Shown here in pieces: positions 11,790-23,571 of a DNA stretch of 64,000 bases (position 1 is the stretch's first letter; every line of letters starts with the position of its first letter). Below the pieces are notes generated by a model that saw only the letters and a list, made by a program, of their open reading frames with translations, did no database searches and was not told the DNA's origin. The position numbers and the translations under genes were made by a program. Origin of the DNA: Chenopodium formosanum (lineage: Eukaryota; Streptophyta; Magnoliopsida; Caryophyllales; Amaranthaceae). The stretch is taken from the NCBI GenBank assembly GCA_024500155.1, contig CM044869.1, forward strand, positions 27,030,501 to 27,094,500, given 5' to 3'.

Positions 11790-12241
11790 CTGAAAATTAA
11801 GTTACATTAACAATTAGATTAAGAAAACCACAAATGCTTCAATTACAATCCACATATGCAATTATCTAAACTAATCAATTCCAAAAAAAAAAAAAAAAGA
11901 AACCCTAAGTTCTAATATGAAATCATCAATTAATCTATTTTACTGTCAATTTATAATATCAATTTACAGGAAACAATTTATAATATCAAATTATCAATTT
12001 ACAGGAAACAATTTCAATTCCTAAAAAAAAAAAAATCAGCAATTCAATTCCTAAAAAATCAGAAACCCTAACTCCCTAAATTGATAAATTATCAACAATT
12101 TCAAAAAACAATAGAACACACACTAATTGACGAGATTAAGTTACATAATCAACTCAATTAATCACAAATTCAAGTACTCAACCCAACAATTCAACAATTT
12201 GGGTATAATTTACAAATTTAAAAACTTAAAAATAAACTTAC
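11790..12241 (-). other. Predicted 5' UTR intron of the hAT transposase
   Basis: On the minus strand CCAG/GTAAGTTT (donor at 12241) and TTTTCAG/AATG (acceptor at 11790) bound a 452-nt AT-rich intron. It ends one base before the transposase ATG. The upstream exon (about 12242-12480) is GC-richer and non-coding. Introns just before the start codon are common in plant hAT genes. Prediction from splice consensus only. Confidence 0.65.
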
Positions 12242-12556
12242 CTGGCAGCAAGAAGAGTTGAAGAGCACCGAGTGTGTGTGTATCAGTGTATGCGAATGGA
12301 ACGACGGCGAGGCGGTGCGCCGGTGCGGCGGCGAGTGGCGACGTTCGGTGCCGGTGGCGAGTGAATCACGAAGAGCGAAGAGAGAGATAGAGATTTGAGA
12401 GTGCGTGTGTTTTGTTTTTGTTTTTGGTTTTTGTTTTGTTTCTTTTCCCCTTCCAGTACTGTCCGTGTTTTTTTAAAAAATTTAATTTTTTTTTTTTTTT
12501 GCTGCTAGGTAACGTGACCCACCAGGACTAAGGGTGGGTCCGCCACTGACTACTCT

Positions 12557-13224
12557 ATATACCCACTATGCAAGTCATGTCCTAAAATCAGGACGTGATC
12601 CTCCTTAAGAGTATGGGCTGGAATAATTCATAGAGAGTAATCCACAAGTAAAGGCAAGCATAAACATATTTTATTTTAAGTGAAGGCAAGCATAAACATA
12701 TTTTATTTTCGTAACAAACATCATGAAAAATGAAGAAAATAAAATCATTTTGCTTTTAAAAAGATAAGAATTAAAACCAACCGTTTTCCTAATTATAAGC
12801 TACTTATAAAAATATCTTTTAGACTTATTCCACACAGCTACTTAGAATATGAACTTAGTTCTCATATTTACATAAATCCTAAATCATAAAAATATTTTAG
12901 TGTTCATGTTTCTTTGATGAAGCATCTACTCTGATACTTTTGTTCATGTTACAGAACTTCTGTTCTCTAGTGAAACTTTTTCTCTAAAGCTTTGGTTCCC
13001 ATAAAGATACTTCTTCTCAAGGCTCCAACTCAAAAGCACTAGTTCCTATGAGGGAACTCTTCTCTTTTGGATAACTTTGTCTTGTGCTTTCTTGTTTCTC
13101 ATGGTACCTTTGCAAGACATCTCAATTCTCCTAGTTAAAGCTTTTGATCACACACTTAAACAATCAAACACTTATTAGTAATAAGTAAATAAGTTAAGGC
13201 TAAGTCATCTTCAAAATCATAAGG
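12557..13224. other. Gene-less stretch with a 31-bp tandem duplication
   Basis: No gene seen. A unit starting AAGGCAAGCATAAACATATT occurs twice in tandem (12648-12678 and 12680-12709). The sequence may continue the possible copia LTR at 8026-9004 beyond the hAT insertion, but this is uncertain. Confidence 0.45.
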
Positions 13225-14751
13225 TGATGAGTGTCATTTATGACACTCATTTGATGAGTTTTTATGTTGTTTTTTTTACCTTCTTCTCATAGCTTTCTTT
13301 CTCAATAGATGCTTAATTTTACTCCTTTTGTCCTTAGTTTCCTTATTCTATCTTATTTTGTGTTTTTATGAATTTTCTAATGTAATCTCCTTTTTTTTTC
13401 TTTACGTGGTTGTAGGTATTGTACGAGGTTCGGGTCTTGATATTGGTGGCTTACTAAGTTGGAAGATGCCTTTGGAGCAAGCTTATAGCATTGGGAAAGC
13501 TTAAGAAGTAAGAAAGTGGCATGCTCCAAGTTCTAGCTCTTGCGGTCTCAATAGCGCTCTTATGAAACCATGATGTCGAACCCATTGTCAAGTCCATTTG
13601 AATCTGCCATGCTTAGTGACTATCATAAGACATTGCATGCGCACACGAATAACTATTTACGAGCGCACAAAGCTACGAAGAACTTGAAGTAACCCGGAAG
13701 AGCGCGGGCGCGCAAGCCCCTTGGGCAGGCGCATCTCCCTGGTTTCCGGATTTTCTCAACTTCGATTTCTCGCCTCTTATAAATACCTATTTTAACCGAT
13801 TTTTGAAGAGAGCTTTTAGACATTATTTTCATCATAATTTTAGCTTAATTGAGAGTTTCTCTCTCTAGTTTTAGGTTTAGTTTAGGAGTACATTTAGAGA
13901 GAGAAAGTGAGATATTTCAATGGTGATTTGAGAGATTGATGATGCAAGGGTGACAATTGTATTGAAGAACTTCTCTATTATCACCGATCATTTCTAACTC
14001 TATCTCATCTTATTGCTTTGTTTAATTTCATGTTTGTTTGATTTGGTTTTGATGATTGAATCTTGATTAGTGTAATTGTTCTTCATATTTTGTTGATTCT
14101 TGATTTTATTTACTTACTTTGATTTGATGATGGATTTTAGTGAGTAGGTGCGTTGCTAAAGATTGGGGTTAACTTGTATGATTGATTGTGATTAATTTGG
14201 GAATTATGATTGATTGTTGAGATTAAAGTGATTAATGTAAGTTTGCATGTGTGTAGTTTGATTAGGCCTTGAGAACTATGCTAGATTGCATTGTGATTCC
14301 TAATGACATGACCACTTGATTTAGGATTTGCAATTGTTGATTGGTTTGGATTTTGATTCTCCTAGTTTGTTATTCATAGAGGAAACCTAGCTTAACGATT
14401 AGGAGATAGCTCTTGATTCCAATTGATAGCTCTTATCATTAGTATTCACAACTATCGATTGGTATGACCTTCCCAAGTTATTGTAATTGTCATGATTACT
14501 TGTTGATCCCTATTCCCTAATGTTTCATTTGTTTGCTTCTTTGTTTTGGTAGTTGATTAGTATTGGTTACTCTTTTCTTCACCCTTGACTTCGATCTAGC
14601 TGAGGCGTTAATTGGAAAAACTTGAGCATAACTGTTCTTATTGGTTCGACCCTTGACTTACCTCGATACTTGTATCTAGGTTTGTTAAGTGATTATAAAT
14701 TTTGTTTGGCTCTAGGGAGGATTAGTCAACGACCTAGTTTTCCCTACGTCA
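13225..14751 (+). mobile_element. Solo LTR of an Athila-like gypsy element
   Basis: It starts TGATGAGTGTCATTTATGAC and ends CCCTACGTCA, flanked by TAAGG and TAAGA (4 of 5 bases match). It is homologous along its length to the LTRs at 58096 and 62994. Shared features are the TGATGAGTG start, a GC-rich GCGCGGGCGCGCA block (13704-13732), a TATA box (TATAAATA, 13778-13785), a CTCTCTCTAG block near 13860, and a 3' part with TGGTTCGACCC and GGTTTGTT. No internal domain adjoins either side, so it is a solo LTR left by LTR-LTR recombination. Confidence 0.8.
13778..13785 (+). promoter_or_regulatory. TATA box of the solo LTR
   Basis: TATAAATA about 550 bp into the LTR, just downstream of the GC-rich motif. 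The relative position is the same as in the two related LTRs at 58791 and 63651. It marks the U3/R boundary region. Confidence 0.6.
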
Positions 14752-14888
14752 TAAGACAACACTCTAAATTCTTCATTCTCAAATTCTACCCCCTTTATAT
14801 TTAAGTTTACTTCAACTTAAGAGGGTACAAATAACTACCTGTTCAAATAATTTTTTTTTTTAAATTTGGAGGAAGTCCAATATCTAAG

Positions 14889-14946
14889 ATTGAGTCATAC
14901 CTGAGGTGATTAGTCAATAGAAAGAGCACTTCAGGTATGGCTCAAT
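14889..14946. other. Perfect 20-bp stem hairpin (miRNA-precursor-like)
   Basis: The arms are ATTGAGTCATACCTGAGGTG (14889-14908) and CACTTCAGGTATGGCTCAAT (14927-14946). All 20 positions pair, two of them as G-U, around an 18-nt loop. Weaker pairing may extend outward through TAAG and CTTA. I do not recognise a known miRNA family. From 14952 to 15700 no gene is visible. Confidence 0.5.
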
Positions 14947-15708
14947 TCCTTACACCATGCTTAGTTTCTTGGGAATCTAAGTAAAATAAACATTGTTGTT
15001 TAATCCATAGTCGAATCTAAATATGTAGCTACAGCTACCTGATGCTCTAATTTGTTGTGGATAACCAAGTACATGATTTTGTATTATTTTTTAATGTGTT
15101 TTAATCTGCTGTGACAACACTAGTGCAATATGTATTCTAAAGATTTAGTGCACCACTCAAGTTAGCACATCCACATTAAACATCACTTCCTAAAAGACAA
15201 TGTGGAGTAGGGCAACATCAAATTATAAATCTTCCAAATTGAAAATGATATTGTAGATATTCTAACCATACCCTTGAGTAGAGAAAGATTTGAGAAAATG
15301 CGACTAGAACTTGGAATTATCAAGCTAAACTAATTATTCTTACAATTCCGATATATGGCATAATTGTAATAAGTATAAAAAGGGGGGGTTTTGTTGTGCA
15401 AAACATAACTGGTTTTTAATGTCGATAAAACTTCTAAAGGTTAATTTGTGTAACATTTCATAGCATGCGTGACTAAGTGATCGTGTGGAAGAAATTGATA
15501 ATTTTCAAGAATGTTTTCAAAGTAAATGGGTTTCTTCAATATAGGACACTCACAAATGGACTATAATGGGTTTCAACATTATTATTAGTTAAAAAAGAAA
15601 ATAATGCATCTAATAAATTAAAACCTTTGCTTTTAAAATGCGATACATATAAAAAGAAACGGAGGAAATATAAGTAGTTCAATTACCAATGCATGCAATT
15701 TAGACAGG

Positions 15709-15849
15709 CGGTTTCAAACAGGTGTTAATCAATATGGTTGGTTAAAAACAAGTGTTGGGTTGAATCTGAACAAGCCTTGGTTCAAAACAAGTGTTGGGTT
15801 GGTTCTAAACAATTGTTAAGTTAGCTCTAAACAACTATTTAGGTTGATA
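15709..15849. repeat. AACAAGTGTTGGGTTGGTTC-type short tandem repeats
   Basis: Five or six diverged 22-26 bp units containing AACAAGTGTTGGGTT lie just before the LINE. One more unit (GAACACGTGTTGGGTTAGAA) follows it at about 21781-21800, so the LINE landed inside the array. Confidence 0.55.
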
Positions 15850-16177
15850 CAAAGTAAAACAATCAACAAATCCATTGTAGATTCAATTACATACAAAAAA
15901 ATAAAGAGAACCAAAAACTTTCTCTCTCTAAAAAGAGAGCCTCTCTCTCTAGAGTACTAGAGCCTTATCCCCAAAACCCCATCTTCTTCCACCGTCTTCC
16001 ACCGTTTTCCACCTTTTCCCACTCATCCATGGCACCACAAATCTCTAATTCTAATCACAAAAGCTAAGATCAGTTTATAGTTCACAACAACCACTTTAAT
16101 TTTTGAATTCCTTGTTATTGTCGGTGATACCACATCACATTAAATTCCCCTTTTTGTATTCCCCTGTTTCGTAGAAG

Positions 16178-17571
16178 ATGACAATCATGAAATTCGCACA
16201 TATGAATCGGCAACGCTCACCCTCAAGCGGTAATCCTTGTTTCCTTAATCATCTTGTACTGGGCAAGTTCATAGATTACAGAAGTTTTTCCCAGACCCGA
16301 ATCCAAAAGTGGGTTTCCAACGACTGGATTACATTTGGGGAAATTAAAGTCCAGAAATTCGATAGTGTTTTCTTGATTCTTTGTGAGGACGTTCGTGATC
16401 GAGAAGCTATGCTACAACAAGGCTCCGCGGCGTACCAAGCAGCTCTCTTGGTCTTTACTCCTTGGACTCAGGGTAAGTCAATCACAGATGTGATTTTTGA
16501 CGAGGCTACTATTTGGGTTCATCTTGATGAGTTACCTTTGAACCTATGTGACATTAATGTCGTTAATCCAGTGCTTACTATTGCTGGAAAAATTATGTGT
16601 TGTGAAGAACCTGTTCCAGGATCCATTAATTGTGTGGTTAGAGTAAAACTTCACATTCGTGTTTTGGAACCCTTATTATCAGGCTTTTACTTGGACCTTG
16701 GACAATCTGAGTTTAAATGGATTAATTTCAGATATGAGAATATGTTTGTTTTGTGCTCTAACTGCAATAGAGTTGGACATAAAAAGAATGCTTGCCCTTT
16801 GAATCTCTATAGCCTCCTTTTGCTGTTGATAAGAATGGGTTGTGTAAGCCTGCTAGTTTACTTTACCGTAATCTATCAAATTTAAATATTGGTCTGAAAC
16901 GAATTGAAAAATACAGAATGACCATCATGAATCTCAAGAACTTTTCCAAAAACTTTGTCCCACCCCAACCCCAGAGCAGTCACCCCCTCAAAAGACCCCG
17001 TGAGATTACTACTACATCTTTCTCTCCCGTAAAAAAAAGGAGATCACAATCAGAGACAGCACACATTAACCTTACTCCAAATAAATCAGGCCAAACACCG
17101 AACCAACCTACTCTCTTAACCCACAAGCATTCCTTACACGATCCAAAAAAAAACCACCTTGGTCGAGAGTCCTATCAACTATCATCCACCAATACTACTA
17201 CCCAATCAACTACCCAATCAGCTCACTCCCCTCGACCCTCGAGGTTCAAAACGAGATTATGCTTGCTTAAACGGCCAAATCTATTTAGTTCTTTGTCAGT
17301 TTCAATGAAAAAGCCAGCTCAATGCTCTTCGCTGTCAGATAGGTTTATATCAGTCTGTTTTAAGAAGACATCGGCTTCGAGGTCTGCTATGAATTTTCTG
17401 TTCTATTATGAGAAAATAGGTTCGGAGATTGAGGGTACTAGTGGTTTATCTTGGCTCCCATTAAAGAAACGTAAAGGAATTGGTATTTCTTTTCCAGATC
17501 AGATGTCTCTTTCTGGTTCTTTTCCTGAGGGCTGGGTGGCCGCCCATTCAAGGCCACAAGGTGATAGATGA
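16178..17571 (+). pseudogene. LINE ORF1 (DUF4283 and CCHC knuckle), one frameshift
   Basis: The first part (16178-about 16810) carries a DUF4283-like nucleic-acid-binding domain (LGKFIDYRSFSQTRIQKW, WVHLDELPLNLCD) and a zinc knuckle CSNCNRVGHKKNAC with C-X2-C-X4-H-X4-C spacing. The frame then shifts near 16805-16815. The rest (to 17571) is a basic, serine/threonine/proline-rich tail. ORF1 proteins of plant L1 elements coat the LINE RNA. The stop overlaps the ORF2 start as ATGA (17568-17571). The start at 16178 was chosen as the first ATG that opens the DUF4283 frame; another in-frame ATG follows three codons later. Confidence 0.8.
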
Positions 17572-20500
17572 AGATTATGGCGTGGAACTGTAGGGGTTTG
17601 GGTCTGGCGGACTCCCCTAAAGTTCCTTACATCGCGTCCTTAGTCCGCTCTTGTGGTGTTGATATTATTTTTTTGGCTGAAACTATGGTATCTGTAGATT
17701 CTGTAATGCATAAGTTATCTTCTTTGTCATGTTCAGGTTTTGTTGGTGTTGATTCAGCGGGTCTCAGTGGTGGGCTTTGTGTGCTGTGGTTTGCCCCAAT
17801 TCTGATTGACCCTCTCTTGGTTTCTTCGCATATAATATTGTGTCGAGTTGTGGAAAATTTGGTTATAAAACATGTTTTATTTCTGTATGGGGCGCCTCAG
17901 GTTTCTGATCGTATGATTGTGTGGTCGGAAATTGCTGATATTTTAGCTTCCTATCCGAATGTTGTGTTAGTTGGCGATTTTAACCAGGTTGAATATTTAT
18001 CGGATAAGGTCGGAGGTAATCTTGATATTCCAGGTCGTCATGATTTTATACAGTGGAAATTGGACAATGGGTTACTTGATATTCCGTTTTCTGGACCTTC
18101 TTTCACCTGGACTAACGGGAGAACAGTTATGGACCCCACTTTTGAGAGATTAGATAAGGCATATGCTACTTCCCATTGGCTTCAGGATTGGCCGGCTACC
18201 TCAGTTCATCACCAGCCCATTTTGTTTTCTGATCATGCGGCTATTATTTTATGTGACTTTTTGCCTTCTGGTAGATTCAAACGTCCTTATAGAATTGAAA
18301 ATTGGTGCCTACACTCTATGGACGTCGCTGCTATGGTTCGAAATACTTTTGCTGAACATATTCCTAGGTCTCTTATGTTTTCTTTGTCTAAGAGACTATG
18401 TGTTCTTCGTCATCGTCTACTAGCTTGGTGTGTTTCTCATAAAAAGGTGTGGGGCATTGATTGGAAAGCTTTGGTTGCGGATGTCACTAATGCTTCTGTT
18501 AATCTTGATTCACGGAGTAGTCGTTGTCTGTTTAGCACTTTTAGAATGGAAAAAGTAAAGGAGGTTGAAGTGGCTTTTCTTTTTTGGAGACAACGAGCAA
18601 AAGTGAAGTGGGATGCATTTGGTGATGAGCATTCTAGGTTGCTGTTTTCTGCAGTTCAGGCACGACGTCGGAAGAACACTATTCTAGGGCTTAAGGACAA
18701 TGAAGGTACCTGGCTTTCGGATGCAGGGGATATTCGTTCTTTGGTTCTTAATTTTTACAGATCCTTATACAGTAAGAATTTGGATCGACCTCCTATTTCT
18801 CAATTCCCTTGGAATTCCCTTGACCTCCCTTCTTTGTCTGATAGACATCGTCAGTCCCTACTAATTCCCTTTTCGGCTGATGATATTAGGCAGGCGATGT
18901 TTAGTATTGATGATGATAAATCTCTAGGACCCGATGGTTTTACTTCAGCTTTTTTTAAGACCTATTGGAGTGAGGTGGGGGATCAGGTGGTGAATGCTGT
19001 CCAGTTCTTTTTTGCTCATGGCTATTTACTTAAGGACTGGAATCGGACTTTATTAGTTTTGCTTCCTAAAGTTGATCATCCTGAACTTGTTTCTCAATTT
19101 AGACCGATAGGCCTCTGTAATGTTCTATATAAATGCATAGCTAAGTGTCTTGCTCGCCGTCTACGTTGGATACTACCCGACATTGTGTCGGATTTTCAGA
19201 ATGCCTTTGTTCCTGGTAGGTTGATGTCTGACAATTGCCTAATGGTGCATGAGATTCTTTCATTTATGAATGCTTCCAAATCTAGGAAACGTTTTTATGC
19301 GGCACTGAAGCTAGACATGAATAAAGCATATGACAGAGTTGAGTGGGACTTTCTGTGCCGGGTTCTTCAGGTTTTTGGGTTTCCTCCTTATTGGATTCAT
19401 CTGATTATGCAGTGTGTGTCTACGGTTTCTTACCAGGTGTTGGTTAATGGGTCACCTACAGAGGGTTTTCGTCCTCACCGTGGTCTACGTCAAGGAGATC
19501 CGCTATCTCCATATCTGTTTGTATTATGCATGGAGGTTCTTTCGGCTATGCTGCGTAAGGCAGAATCAAAAGGCCTTTTTCAGGGTATTAAAATTGTTAG
19601 GGGGGCTCCTTCCATTTCACACTTGTTCTTTGCCGATGACTCCTTGCTATTTTTCCAGGTTTCTCCTCAGGCTTGTGAACAGGTGTTGCAGGTGCTCTCT
19701 AACTTTTGTGATATTTCAGGTCAAATGCTTAATTTGCAAAATTCGTTTGTCAAGTTTAGTCCTAACACTCCTGAGGATTACCGAGCTTATCTGTCTAGTT
19801 GTTTGAAAATGCGCTCTGAAGTTAGATTGGGATCTTATTTAGGCCTTCCTGTGGATTTAGGTCGTAGTAAATGCTCTGAGTTTGGTTTTCTCTTAGACAA
19901 GGTGGCCAAACATCTACAGGCCTTTACAGCTCTTCGGCTTTCGCCGGCAGCTAAGCTTGTTATTATTAACTCAGTGCTCATTGCCTCCTTTAATCACATC
20001 CTGTCTGTTTTCAAAATTCCTGATTCTATATGTTCCAGAATGGATAATTTGCTAGCCAGGTTCTGGTGGAAATCTTCTTCTTCTAATCGAGGGTTGGCTC
20101 TTCGGTCTTCGTCGTTGCTCCATCTTCCGAAGGGTTTAGGAGGATTAGGAATTCGTAGTATTTCCCCTTTTAATTCTTCACTGTTGGCGAAGCAGAGTTG
20201 GCGAATTATTCAGTGCCCTCAGCTGTTGGTTTCTCGGCTTCTGTCAGCGAAGTATCCGGCTCTTCGTTCTACTGATTTGTTTTCGGCTTCTCGTCCCTCC
20301 TGGGGTTGTAGGGGTCTTATTTCAGGGATGTCCTTGCTGTCGAAGGGTTTGTGTTGGAAGGTTGGTTCGGGTTCTCGAGTTCGTATTTTGGAGGATTCTT
20401 GGGTTCCGGGGGGACCAGTTCATTTTAAGGATCTTTCGTCCGAGTCGGTTCGTCCGACTCTTGTGTCTTCTTTACTTGATCCTTGTTCTTGCGCGTGGGA

Positions 20501-21653
20501 TGCTACTATTATACATGGGTTGTTTGATTCTAGCTCTGCTGCTAGAATTCTTTCGTTGGATCGACCTGTGCGTTTAATGGATGATTTTGTTTACTGGAAG
20601 TTTGCCAGGGATGGTGTTTTTACAACGAAATCTGCGTATGCCCTTCTTTGTGAGCCTGGGGTCAAGTTAGGTAATCCATCTCAAATCTCTCAAGCATGGT
20701 GGAGGAAGTTTTGGGCTTTACCAATTCTTCCTAGGTGGAAAATATTTGGATGGAAATTGCTATACGACGCGCTTCCTTTGGCGTCTATTCTCAATTCTCG
20801 AGGTCTCCCTGTTGATCCGGTTTGTGCATTTTGTCATATGGATGTGGAATCTGTGTCTCATACATTCAGAGATTGTCCTGCTATCTGTACTATTTGGCTG
20901 TCTGGAGCGTTGGACATCCAATGGGATCTTATGCAGTTTCCTCCATTTAGTATTTGGTTCTCGAGAACAATTTCTCTCTTTTCGTCTTCGAGAAATTGGA
21001 AGGGTATTGCTTCGTTTTTTGCTCTTCTTTGGGCGATTTGGATTTCTCGGAATCATTTGAGGTTTAGGAAAGCCGTTTGGTCGCCTGGGTCAATTGTTGG
21101 CTTGGCGTCAGATTGGGTTCTTCGTAATATGTAGGCTCTAGATTGGAAGCGGCTTGTGAGGTCCTCTCGTTTGATTAGTTTGGAGGCCAAGCAGGATGTT
21201 AAGTGGTTGTGTTTGCGGCGGTTACCTTATATTTCTCCAACGACATGCTTGATTGTAGACTGGGCCTGGGATTGTTCTACTAACAGGGCGGGTGCAGGCT
21301 GGGTAGTCCGTGATCTTGATTCTTCTGAGGTCTTAGGAGGGGGTTGTCGGGCTTTTATGGCTAGTTCAGCGTTGCAGTCTGAGCTTCAGGCTTGTATATG
21401 GGGTTTGGAGTTTGCGATTCGTAAAGGTTTTTTGAAAATCTGGATTTATACAGATTGTGCTGCCCCCCTTGCTCTTCTTCCTCCTTCTGGTTCAATGGAA
21501 ATCTCTGCTTGGTGGCTCATTCAGGATTTGCGGGCTTCGGTTCAGTCTTTTTTAGTTTGCCAGGTTCAAAAGGTTCCTCGTTTGTGGGTCAATCCTGCTC
21601 ATTGGTTGGCTGGTTGTGCCCGACGTCGTCAGTTGTTGTATTTTCTGTTTTAG
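17568..21653 (+). pseudogene. LINE ORF2: endonuclease, reverse transcriptase, RNase H, with in-frame TAG
   Basis: 1,188 codons are open to a TAG at 21132-21134. The same frame then continues for another 173 codons (21135-21653) that encode RNase H (DWAWDCSTNRAGAGWVVRD and a YTDCAA motif). In order: APE-type endonuclease (MAWNCRGLG, GDFNQ at residues 136-140, SDH at 221-223), reverse transcriptase (DDKSLGPDGFTSAFF, LDMNKAYDRVEW, GLRQGDPLSPY, FADD at 688-691), a CCHC-type connection finger near residues 1085-1105 (CAFCHMDVESVSHTFRDC), then RNase H. The enzyme performs target-primed reverse transcription. EN and RT look intact with all key residues. Only the single TAG separates RNase H, so it is either a lone nonsense mutation or a tolerated truncation. 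Confidence 0.88.
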
Positions 21654-21714
21654 TTTTTTTTTGTTTGACATTTGTTTTTTGGTTGTTGTTCCTTTTATTT
21701 GATAGCTCTTTTGT

Positions 21715-21767
<53 letters not shown>

Positions 21768-21780
21768 ATTTAGGTTGATA

Positions 21781-22006
21781 AGAACACGTGTTGGGTTAGA
21801 ACCTTTTTTTGTTTAATATAAATATAGTTAGGAAAATCATAGAGTAGTAGAAGTAGTAGCTAATTTGCATACAGCTCACGCTACAGCAATAGCATAGCTG
21901 CCCCCAAAGATCAGGAAGGCTATTACAAACATAAACAAATAAGTATGAGACACACTAATTATTGGTGTTAGTCAAATTCTATCTTAATCTCATTATTCAT
22001 AGTACG

Positions 22007-22060
<54 letters not shown>

Positions 22061-23257
22061 GATGAAAATGAATCTTGAGTCTTATTCAAAAATGCGTCTT
22101 TGTATTTTCTTCCAATCATTCTAGATTATTAAATAATTTAGTTGCAAAGTTAGCTTATTAGATACTCCATTAGACAACTCTAACGTTTAGAGCTCCTAAA
22201 ATGAGCATAAAAAAATTATTTTATAGTTGTCAATTTAAATTGTTCGAAAGAGATCGAGTAGGGGAAAAAAGCAAATGATCTACTCGTACAAGAATGGTCA
22301 TGTATTGATATTTTGATCTTTTCTAGGCTTAGCTTGAAGGTTGACAGCATCAATTTTGTACCCCAATTATTTGTTTCAAAAAGTTGTTCAATAATTTCCT
22401 AATACAATACAACTCACTACTTGGGAGATTTAGTTGGGCTCTAATTATCAATGACCACCTACATGCACTTGAAAAAATTTCTTAATTTTATATTAGGCTA
22501 TGTTCGATTCACCTCAAATCTTATCAATATTTGATTAGTTTAGTGCAAGAATAAATTATATCAATAAAGCTTGTACACATTTTTTTGATAAAAACTAAGC
22601 TAGACTTAGTTCATTTTGTAAGACTTTTACCTCAAATGTGATTGACCTCAGATAAGTGAATGTGCTTGAGGTGGAGATTCTACTTCCAAGTACCTAACCC
22701 ACATATAGTAAGTAAACACAAAAAAACCGTAAAGGTTATTTCTTGTTAACACATTCTCCTTACCACATTAAATAATTATGTTATTTGATTCAGAACTATT
22801 CAAAAATTTCATAATTTTTTTATAAGGGTTGGGGTTCTTTCCACCCTATCACAAGAATGAAGGAATGAAGATTGAACCCCCAACCACTTGTCAGGGAGAT
22901 GGAGGAACTAACCATCCTTGCAATTTTTATGTCCTCGTCCAGTAATTTCATAATACCATCTCTGTAATATAATGGAAAACTGTGTTAGGTCCTCTTACCA
23001 TGTACCATACAAGCGAGAAGTGTCCTGTTAAAGCTAGCTTGATGATTCTTTTAGGGACCGTCATAATTCACTAATTAGTTTTTGCAATCTGGCCTTAAGA
23101 TTTAAACTACTCGTAAGTACTGCACGTCTTCTTGCATTGCCACTGCCACTCCAGGACCCAAAACATCGGAAGGGAGGACAAAATAAGTGGGACCAGGTCA
23201 CGTTCATCAAAACTTGCAATGTATACTTGGTACACATACAGAAGATAGAATAAATGA
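21781..23257. other. Intergenic, no gene seen
   Basis: AT-rich sequence without long frames or recognisable element ends apart from the AT microsatellite at 22009. Confidence 0.6.
22009..22057. repeat. (AT)n microsatellite
   Basis: About 24 uninterrupted AT units. Likely highly polymorphic in length. Confidence 0.95.
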
Positions 23258-23259
23258 TA

Positions 23260-23569
23260 CTCCCTTCACTTTTAAATATTTGCTTCATTTTTTTATGGAC
23301 GGATTTTTACTAAAATTGAATCAAGTAATAGAATATGAAGATAGTAAGGTTGGTAGAATAATAAAAAAAATTGTAAAAAGCAAAAGTAGTAGAGAGAATT
23401 GGGAGAGAGAATATGAAATTAATAAAATGCTTGGTATGATTCATAGTGGGTCCATTAGGTGAGAGCAGTTAATTAAATATTGTAAAAACTTTCCAAATAA
23501 GAAAATGGATCAAGTATTTAAAAACGGCCGGAAATGAAAAGTGGAGCAAGTATTTAAAAATGAAGGTAG
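23260..23569. mobile_element. Stowaway-like MITE (310 bp)
   Basis: The left end CTCCCTTCACTTTTAAATAT matches the reverse complement of the right end, CTACCTTCATTTTTAAATAC, for about 28 bp. TA flanks both sides (23258-23259 and 23570-23571). The CTCCCT start with a TA target is the Tc1/mariner Stowaway signature. A second copy of the right terminal word (AAGTATTTAAAAACGGCCGG) lies just inside the right end. Non-coding. Confidence 0.8.
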
Positions 23570-23571
23570 TA

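Larger units (their letters stand above)
9013..12548 (-). mobile_element. hAT transposon, TTF-finger (ZMYM/DUF4371-like) family
   Basis: A complete element of 3,536 bp. The terminal repeats are CAGTGGCGGATCCAGGA at the left and, reverse-complemented from the right, CAGTGGCGGACCCACCC. The flanking 8-bp target duplication ACTACTCT is perfect (9005-9012 and 12549-12556). It carries one transposase gene on the minus strand, with an upstream non-coding exon and a 5' UTR intron. The perfect duplication and the near-complete gene point to a fairly recent insertion. Autonomy is doubtful because of one frameshift near the C-terminus. Confidence 0.92.
15850..21763 (+). mobile_element. Full-length LINE (L1-type with RNase H), 5.9 kb
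   Basis: It is flanked by a perfect 17-bp target duplication AACTATTTAGGTTGATA (15833-15849 and 21764-21780). It has a 5' UTR (15850-16177), ORF1, an overlapping ORF2, a 3' UTR ending TTTGTC and a poly(A) of about 48 (21716-21763). The intact long poly(A) and exact duplication indicate a recent insertion. Still, ORF1 carries a frameshift and ORF2 an in-frame TAG. Confidence 0.93.
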
